A stretch of DNA of 44,593 nucleotides from Armatimonadetes bacterium CG2_30_59_28 (GTDB taxonomy: Bacteria; Armatimonadota; Abditibacteriia; CG2-30-59-28). The stretch lies in assembly GCA_001872605.1 (NCBI GenBank), contig MNXM01000039.1, positions 1-44,593 of the forward strand, given 5' to 3'. Made by a program: the position numbers and the translations under genes. The stretch's first letter is position 1. Each line of letters opens with the position of its first letter. The notes beneath the pieces were generated by a model. That model had not been told where the DNA came from and made no database searches. It saw only the letters and a list, made by a program, of their open reading frames with translations. Of this stretch, positions 38,708 to 44,593 are shown one piece after another.

Positions 38708-39535
38708 TTACTCTCTCAGTGACACATGCGCTCGAACGGCAAGACCGTCCGGGCTTACCGTAATGGCCGTTATGTTCACAGAGAAGGGCAGCTCCTCTTT
38801 CTGATCAAAGACGTAGACCGGGTTAACTTTCTTCAGCACCCAGTCTGTGAAGCCTGCGGGCAACCCAACTCCCGTTACTTTCAGCCTCGGATTTACAAGG
38901 TGCACCGTGTTCCCCTTGGGACGCAAGGTTCCCTCCACCTCGAAAGGAACTGCAATAAGCAGCACTCGCTTCTTTCCGGAGACGGTTACTTTGTCCGTAC
39001 CCAGTTGTGCCGTCACTCCCTCCAGGTCCGAAAGCATCTCCACGACGCGCCCCTGAATAAATGACTTCGGAACGTGAACTTCCGCAACCCCCTTTTCGAT
39101 ACCCAGCAGACGGAACTGGCTTCTCTTCTGCGCGGCGTCCCGGTCATAGCGAACCTTGTACAGATAGAGCCTCAGTTGCTGAATATTGGCGCCATCATAA
39201 ACGAAATCCTCACACTGAACTGTCAACTCCTTGACGCGACTGACCTTCGCCGTGGCGGAAACCGCAGTGCCAGCCCCGACGCCCACACCAGCATGCGAAA
39301 CCAGGCCTCCCAAGCTCAGTCTGTCTGCGTCAAACCCCTTGATGAACACATCGGCCTTCCTCAGGTTGCCCTTCCTCAGTTTATAGCCTTTCGGTCCCTT
39401 CAGGGCAACGTGAAGCTCGTCCACTTTTCCTACGCGCTGGCGCAGGCCCTTCTCGACTTGACGTGCAAGATCTTCAGGCGTAATGCTGGCGTTGAAGATC
39501 AGCAAACCGGCAATAACACCGAGAAGAACTGGCAT
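38708..39535 (-). CDS. DUF2993/LmeA-like lipid-binding family protein
   Basis: MPVLLGVIAGLLIFNASITPEDLARQVEKGLRQRVGKVDELHVALKGPKGYKLRKGNLRKADVFIKGFDADRLSLGG...; DUF2993-like by eye. Confidence 0.6.
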   Translation of the reverse strand: MPVLLGVIAGLLIFNASITPEDLARQVEKGLRQRVGKVDELHVALKGPKGYKLRKGNLRKADVFIKGFDADRLSLGGLVSHAGVGVGAGTAVSATAKVSRVKELTVQCEDFVYDGANIQQLRLYLYKVRYDRDAAQKRSQFRLLGIEKGVAEVHVPKSFIQGRVVEMLSDLEGVTAQLGTDKVTVSGKKRVLLIAVPFEVEGTLRPKGNTVHLVNPRLKVTGVGLPAGFTDWVLKKVNPVYVFDQKEELPFSVNITAITVSPDGLAVRAHVSLRE

Positions 39536-39657
39536 AACACAACCCCATCTCGCAACATCCACGTATACAAAGAACACATGGCAATTGGAGGCGCAGAAGG
39601 CTGCAGGCACCATAGCTCCGCAATCCTCCATCTTCCACCATCCCGTTCGGGAGGGCG

Positions 39658-40359
39658 TTACGCTCCCAAGTAGGTATTGCGCACCTCCGCGTTGTTAAGC
39701 AGATCCGACGCTTTGCCTGACAGCACAACTCTTCCGGTTTCCAGTACATACCCTCTATCCGCTATTCTCAGAGCCTGCAAAGCGTTCTGCTCAACCAGCA
39801 GAACGGTAACTCCCTGCTGTCGAATCTGGACGATCGTTCGAAAGATGTCCTGCACAAGGATTGGCGACAGCCCGAGTGAAGGCTCATCCAGCAGCAGGAC
39901 CAAGGGCTTGGCCATGAGGGCGCGCCCGATGGCCAGCATTTGTTGCTCACCCCCGCTCAGCGTTCCTGCCAGTTGCTTCTTCCGTTCCTGCAGAATTGGG
40001 AAGAGATGGAAGACCATTTCCAGTTCCTGGTGAATGGCCCCACGCGGTCGAGAGAACGCTCCCATATCCAGATTTTCCTGTACGGTCATATCTGGAAAGA
40101 TGCGTCTTCCCTCCGGCACTTGCACAATCCGATGCTCTACCCGCTTGTGCGGCGGTAGACGGGTGATGTCCTCTCCGAGGAAGCGGATGCTCCCTTTTCG
40201 CGGAATCCGCAACCCGGACACCGTCAGGAGCGTTGTGCTCTTCCCCGCGCCGTTCGAGCCGATGAGCGTTACAATCTCGCTCTCCTTCACATTGAGCGAC
40301 ACTTCGGTCAAGGCTCGGATGACCCCATAATACACGTCAATGGATTCGACGACAAGCAT
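39658..40359 (-). CDS. livF: Branched-chain amino acid ABC transporter ATP-binding protein (LivF-like)
   Basis: VYYGVIRALTEVSLNVKESEIVTLIGSNGAGKSTTLLTVSGL...LSGGEQQMLAIGRALMAKPLVLLLDEPSLGLSPILV. Confidence 0.93.
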   Translation of the reverse strand: MLVVESIDVYYGVIRALTEVSLNVKESEIVTLIGSNGAGKSTTLLTVSGLRIPRKGSIRFLGEDITRLPPHKRVEHRIVQVPEGRRIFPDMTVQENLDMGAFSRPRGAIHQELEMVFHLFPILQERKKQLAGTLSGGEQQMLAIGRALMAKPLVLLLDEPSLGLSPILVQDIFRTIVQIRQQGVTVLLVEQNALQALRIADRGYVLETGRVVLSGKASDLLNNAEVRNTYLGA

Positions 40360-40360
40360 T

Positions 40361-41197
40361 TCAATCAGCCACTTTATGTGCGTTTGCCATTGGTTGATTT
40401 TGGGCATCGTCGCTGTCAGGCTCGGAATTCGCCTCTACCTCGGCTCCGAGATACGCCTCAATCACTTTGGCGTCCTGCTGTACCTCGTTGGGCAGCCCCT
40501 TCGAGATCGTCTGCCCATTGTCGAGCACGATGAGCCGCTGGCATACGTTCATCACAAATCGCATATCGTGCTCAATGAGCAATATCGTCAGATGGAATCG
40601 AGTCCGAACGAAGTCGATCAGTCTAACAACTTCATTTTTCTCGACTGGATTCATCCCCGCCGTCGGTTCGTCGAGAAGCAACAGCTTGGGTTCCGTGGCC
40701 AGTGCTCGCGCGATCTCCAGACGCCGCTGGTCACCATAGGGAAGATTCCGAGCGAGAGAATGTCTCCGACCTTCGAGTCCGAAGAGATTCAGCAATTCGT
40801 GCGCTCTGTCATGGATGTGCGCCTCTCCCTGGGTATATCTGGCGCTGCCGAGGATAGCGGCTCCCCCGCTGTAACCGCACCGGAAGGCGCACGCCGCTTT
40901 GACATTATCCTCGACAGTCAGTTCCTTAAACAATCGGATATTCTGGAATGTACGAGCGATACCGAGGCGCGCAATTTGGTGTGGCTTCAGTCCCATCAAT
41001 GGGCGCGACCCAAAGTGGATGTCGCCGTGGGTCGGCTGGTAAATACCTGTGATCAGGTTGAAAATGGTCGTCTTGCCGGCGCCATTGGGGCCGATGATGC
41101 CCACCAGCTCAGTTGCATCCACCGAAAGCCAGAAATCCTCCACGGCCGTCAGCCCGCCAAATTGCACGCCACATTGTTCCATCTCAAGAAGCGGCAT
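40361..41197 (-). CDS. livG: Branched-chain amino acid ABC transporter ATP-binding protein (LivG-like)
   Basis: VQFGGLTAVEDFWLSVDATELVGIIGPNGAGKTTIFNLITGIYQPTHGDIHFGSRPL...LPYGDQRRLEIARALATEPKLLLLDEPTAGMNPVE. Confidence 0.94.
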   Translation of the reverse strand: MPLLEMEQCGVQFGGLTAVEDFWLSVDATELVGIIGPNGAGKTTIFNLITGIYQPTHGDIHFGSRPLMGLKPHQIARLGIARTFQNIRLFKELTVEDNVKAACAFRCGYSGGAAILGSARYTQGEAHIHDRAHELLNLFGLEGRRHSLARNLPYGDQRRLEIARALATEPKLLLLDEPTAGMNPVEKNEVVRLIDFVRTRFHLTILLIEHDMRFVMNVCQRLIVLDNGQTISKGLPNEVQQDAKVIEAYLGAEVEANSEPDSDDAQNQPMANAHKVAD

Positions 41198-42209
41198 GTC
41201 CCCTCCTCAAACGAAGGAAAACCGATTGCACGCCTGCCCAACTCAGTTCCTTGTCCGCCAGCAGTCCCTTCGGGCGAGTCAGCATCATCACAATGAGCAG
41301 CAGTGGGTAGATCACATTCTTCGGATCCCCCGCCAGGTGCCAGGTTTCCATCAGCCGGGTGAGCGGGCTTAGAAACTGAGGGAGCGCAGTAAGGAATACG
41401 GCCGCCAGAACGGATCCGGTGATGCTTCCCATTCCCCCGAGAACAACCATCACCACAAAGATGACGGATTGAATGAAATCGAATCCGTTTGGGGAGATAA
41501 AGTTGTTGTAGTGCGCAAAAAGCCCTCCCGCAATTCCAGCGAAGAAGGCCCCCATTACGAACGCAACCACCTTGTAGCGCGTGGTGTTGATGCCAACCAT
41601 TTCCGCGGCCAGCTCATCTTCGCGAATCGCCAGCAGAGCCTTCCCGTGCGATGACCGGGTGTAGTTGCGGAGGGTGAGGATGGTGACAACAACACAAAGG
41701 AACGTCCAGAAGAAGTTGGTCAGCGGGGGGATGTTGGGCAATCCTCGTCCGCCTCCGAGAGAGCCGATGTTGTTGATGATGATGCGGATGATCTCCCCAA
41801 ACCCGAGGGTGGCAATCGCCAGGTAGTCGCCTTTCAGACGCAGTGTTGGCAACCCAACTATCAGACCGGCCATCGCAGCACAGACGCCGCCCACCAAGAG
41901 CACCGACAGCAAAATGAGCGAGTTTGCGACGGGTTCAGGGCAGAAGATGAGAGCGCCACGCAGAGCTTCGATGTGTTTACACGTGATTCCCGCCGATGCG
42001 TACGCACCCACGGCCATGAAACCTGCGTGCCCAAGTGAGAAGTGTCCGGTGAAACCGTTAATCACATTCAGACTTACAGCCATAATGATGTTGAACCCGG
42101 CAGCATACATAACTGTCACGTAATAAGGGTTCACCGATGGCAGGCAGAACCGCTCTATAAGGTAGATGCCGCCGGCAGCGATCAGTGTAGGCAGAAGAAG
42201 ACTCTTCAA
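41184..42209 (-). CDS. livM: Branched-chain amino acid ABC transporter permease (LivM-like)
   Basis: SLNVINGFTGHFSLGHAGFMAVGAYASA...LRLKGDYLAIATLGFGEIIRIIINN...GGMGSITGSVLAAVFLTALPQ. Confidence 0.93.
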   Translation of the reverse strand: MKSLLLPTLIAAGGIYLIERFCLPSVNPYYVTVMYAAGFNIIMAVSLNVINGFTGHFSLGHAGFMAVGAYASAGITCKHIEALRGALIFCPEPVANSLILLSVLLVGGVCAAMAGLIVGLPTLRLKGDYLAIATLGFGEIIRIIINNIGSLGGGRGLPNIPPLTNFFWTFLCVVVTILTLRNYTRSSHGKALLAIREDELAAEMVGINTTRYKVVAFVMGAFFAGIAGGLFAHYNNFISPNGFDFIQSVIFVVMVVLGGMGSITGSVLAAVFLTALPQFLSPLTRLMETWHLAGDPKNVIYPLLLIVMMLTRPKGLLADKELSWAGVQSVFLRLRRGHAAS

Positions 42210-43138
42210 ACCTTCTCCACCTTCCCCTTGCCGAAAAGCCCGTCGGGCTTGAACAGTAGAATCAGGATCAAAGCGGCAAATGCTACGGCGTCTCGATACC
42301 CCGAAAGCCCCAGCGGCCCGGCTACAAGGTTCTCGGCGATTCCCATCAGCAGTCCGCCCACCACCGCCCCAGTGACGTTCCCGATGCCACCCACTACCGC
42401 AGCGACAAAAGCCTTAATGCCCGGCATGATCCCCATGAGAGGGTCAATAACGCGGTAGTCGGGGCTTAGAGAAACCAGCACTGCCGCAGCCGCAGCCATG
42501 GCCGATCCCAATGCAAAGGTGCAGGAAATGACGAAATCCGTGGGGATGCCCACAAGACTCGCGGCCTCAAAGTCTTGCGACACAGCGCGTACGGCCTTGC
42601 CCACTTTGGTGCGAAAAATGATGTAGTTCAGCAGAACCATCAGGAAAAGTGATACGACAAGCACCAATACCTGCTGGTCGGTGATATGAAGGCGAGTGGT
42701 CTGACCAGTAGCCGCAGCAGAACTGACGTCAAAAACGATGGGGTAGTATTGCGGATTGGCGCCGAACTTCATCTGTCCGCCGTATTCGAGGAAGAGCGAG
42801 ACGCCAATGGCGGTGATCAGCGACGACAACCGGGAAGCATTCCTCAGGGGCCGATAGGCCAATCGCTCAATGATGGCGCCCATCACAGCGCAAGTGACCA
42901 TCGGCACGAGAAACAACAGGAGCAGTAACGCCGGTGACCGGGTTGAGGCGGACAAGCCCGTTGCGCGCGCCACGAAGAGTCCGATGAAGGCCCCCAGCAT
43001 GTACACATCGCCGTGAGCGAAATTGATGAACCGCAGCACCCCGTATACCATCGTGTAGCCCACCGCAATCAGGGCGTAGATGGCTCCCCAAGAGATACCA
43101 TTGACCAAATGCTGAAAGAAGAAATCCAGATGGGACAT
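42206..43138 (-). CDS. livH: Branched-chain amino acid ABC transporter permease (LivH-like)
   Basis: LVNGISWGAIYALIAVGYTMVYGVLRFINFAHGDVYMLGAFIG...VVGGIGNVTGAVVGGLLMGIAENL. Confidence 0.94.
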   Translation of the reverse strand: MSHLDFFFQHLVNGISWGAIYALIAVGYTMVYGVLRFINFAHGDVYMLGAFIGLFVARATGLSASTRSPALLLLLFLVPMVTCAVMGAIIERLAYRPLRNASRLSSLITAIGVSLFLEYGGQMKFGANPQYYPIVFDVSSAAATGQTTRLHITDQQVLVLVVSLFLMVLLNYIIFRTKVGKAVRAVSQDFEAASLVGIPTDFVISCTFALGSAMAAAAAVLVSLSPDYRVIDPLMGIMPGIKAFVAAVVGGIGNVTGAVVGGLLMGIAENLVAGPLGLSGYRDAVAFAALILILLFKPDGLFGKGKVEKV

Positions 43139-43143
43139 GGGTT

Positions 43144-44289
43144 CTACATCTGTACCGACTTCACAAAGGTCGGCTTACCGCCCTTGAGTTGCTGCACCAC
43201 CAGAGGCTTCCGCGCGTTATGATTCTCGTCGATGGTAATGCTGCCGGTAACGCCAGGGAATTCCTTCGTTCCTTCCAGTGCAGCGCGAATCGCTTCTTGG
43301 TCGACCGATCCGGCGCGCCGGATGGCATCAGCAACCACCTTCATGGCGTCATACCCCAGTGCTGACATTGCATCCGGGGTCTTGCTGAACTTCGCTTTGT
43401 ATGCTGTGACGAAGTTGGATACCTCCGGACGTTCCTCGTCGGATGAGTAGTGAGTGCTGTAATACGAACCCTCAATCACGTCTTTTGCCTGGGTGAACAA
43501 CTCCTCTGCTTCCCAGCCATCGCCACCCAGCAACGGTACCGAAATCCCCACTTGGCGGGCCTGAGTGGCGATGGCGCCCACGTCTGTGTAGTATCCCGGA
43601 ATGAACAACACATCGGGGGCCATCGACTTGATATTCGTCAGTTGGGCCTTGAAATCCCTGTCTTTACCGCCCTGATAGGACTCCGTTGCCACCACGTTCC
43701 CCCCCAAATCCTTAAAGGTCTTCTCGTAATACTCCGCCAGTCCCTGGCTGTAGGCCTGGTTGATCGCCGTGAACACCGCGGACTTCCGAGCGCCGAGGGT
43801 TTCGTAGGCAAACCTTGCCATGGCTTCGCCCTGGAAATCGTCTGTCCAACATACCCGGAACACCCACTTCTTCCGTTCCGTTACCTTTGGGTTTGTGGAG
43901 GACGGAGTTACCATCGGTACGCCGGCATTCTCGCAAATGGGACCGCCTACCATGCTCCGCCCACTGGCAACTTCGCCAATGACCACTACTGCGTTGTGGT
44001 AGTTAATCAGCTTCTGTACGGCGGCCGCTACTCTGTCCTCCAGACTTTCATCATTTTCAACTTTGACCACAATCCTCTTCCCCAGCACACCGCCGGCCGC
44101 GTTAATCTCGGATGCAGCAAGGTCGATGCCCTCTTTTGTGGACACCCCGAATGTCGCCTCACTACCACTCAGCGAACCAAATTCGCCAATAACAATTTCA
44201 CTGCCGGCCGGGCCGTCCGTCCGGGCACACCCCAACCCGAGGCTCGATAATCCGACTAAGCCAATAATCCAGCAAACATGCCTTTGCAC
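43144..44289 (-). CDS. livJ: Branched-chain amino acid ABC transporter substrate-binding protein
   Basis: Signal/lipobox-like GLSSLGLGCARTDG; EIVIGEFGSLSGSEATFGVSTKEGIDLAASEINAAGGVLGKRIVVKVENDES...GGDGWEAEELFTQAKDVIEGSYYSTHYS. Confidence 0.93.
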   Translation of the reverse strand: MQRHVCWIIGLVGLSSLGLGCARTDGPAGSEIVIGEFGSLSGSEATFGVSTKEGIDLAASEINAAGGVLGKRIVVKVENDESLEDRVAAAVQKLINYHNAVVVIGEVASGRSMVGGPICENAGVPMVTPSSTNPKVTERKKWVFRVCWTDDFQGEAMARFAYETLGARKSAVFTAINQAYSQGLAEYYEKTFKDLGGNVVATESYQGGKDRDFKAQLTNIKSMAPDVLFIPGYYTDVGAIATQARQVGISVPLLGGDGWEAEELFTQAKDVIEGSYYSTHYSSDEERPEVSNFVTAYKAKFSKTPDAMSALGYDAMKVVADAIRRAGSVDQEAIRAALEGTKEFPGVTGSITIDENHNARKPLVVQQLKGGKPTFVKSVQM

Positions 44290-44329
44290 GCTGTGCCCTC
44301 CCTGAATGGTTACTCAATCAATGTGAGGT

Positions 44330-44358
44330 ATTGTATCACAGCGATGCAGTCCCCGCAA
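44330..44358 (-). promoter_or_regulatory. Candidate sigma70 promoter for the liv cluster
   Basis: Minus strand: TTGCGG (44358-44353), 17-nt spacer, TACAAT (44335-44330), about 40 nt upstream of the livJ ATG. Confidence 0.45.
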
Positions 44359-44593
44359 AAATGCCGTACCTGACTCCGGCCAGCCGGGAATTGTAAACGC
44401 TGCTCTCCGCCCGTTCCGCTCTTCTTACTCCATTATCCCGTACCACCTCTTCGGGTGTAAGTAAGATTTGTGACGCGTGGAGGTAATCAGCCCCCTAGGG
44501 TCGGCCAGGCATAAACGAAAGGTTGGGAAGACTTACGCGAGTGAAAGGGGACAGTAACAACCCCCATCCGGTCTTCGACCACCTTCCCCCGTT

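Noticed and set aside
40340-41296. 318-aa plus-strand ORF
   Set aside because: Antisense to LivG; no recognisable domain.
43450-44250. 266-aa plus-strand ORF
   Set aside because: Antisense to the LivJ-like binding protein gene.

Overview
The window is a gene-dense bacterial chromosomal segment, protein-coding on both strands. I saw no rRNA, tRNA or CRISPR array. Left edge (1-1.25 kb): a mosaic of gene fragments, with an IS4/Tn5-like transposase fused in frame to a mercuric reductase C-terminus, and a TetR N-terminus running into an antisense, frameshifted IS21 IstA-like tail. It then continues with: (i) a cinA-thpR-recA-recX-rny-ymdB-spoVS block, gene order reminiscent of Bacillota; (ii) a secreted protein followed by a 1.5k-aa fusion of a SpoIVB/S55-type peptidase domain with a beta-propeller and Ig-like modules; (iii) a carbohydrate/aminotransferase region (GT2-like, GH51 arabinofuranosidase, CsgG-like, Gfo/Idh/MocA oxidoreductase, class III and DegT aminotransferases); (iv) a multi-zinc-ribbon protein, an RCK K+ channel, and a large LamG/ConA-like secreted protein split by a frameshift at a G8 tract; (v) a GMP supply cluster, guaB3-guaA-hpt, with a strong promoter and a long, structured-looking leader, followed by rho; (vi) a minus-strand series livJHMGF-like, DUF2993-like, gcvT-gcvH-gcvPA-gcvPB-lplA, and an orphan response regulator. 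I found no clear new multi-gene defence or mobile system. The best candidates for new biology are the guaB3 leader RNA, the S55-propeller fusion and the G8 frameshifted ConA-like gene. All functional names come from motif recognition by eye; no database search was run.
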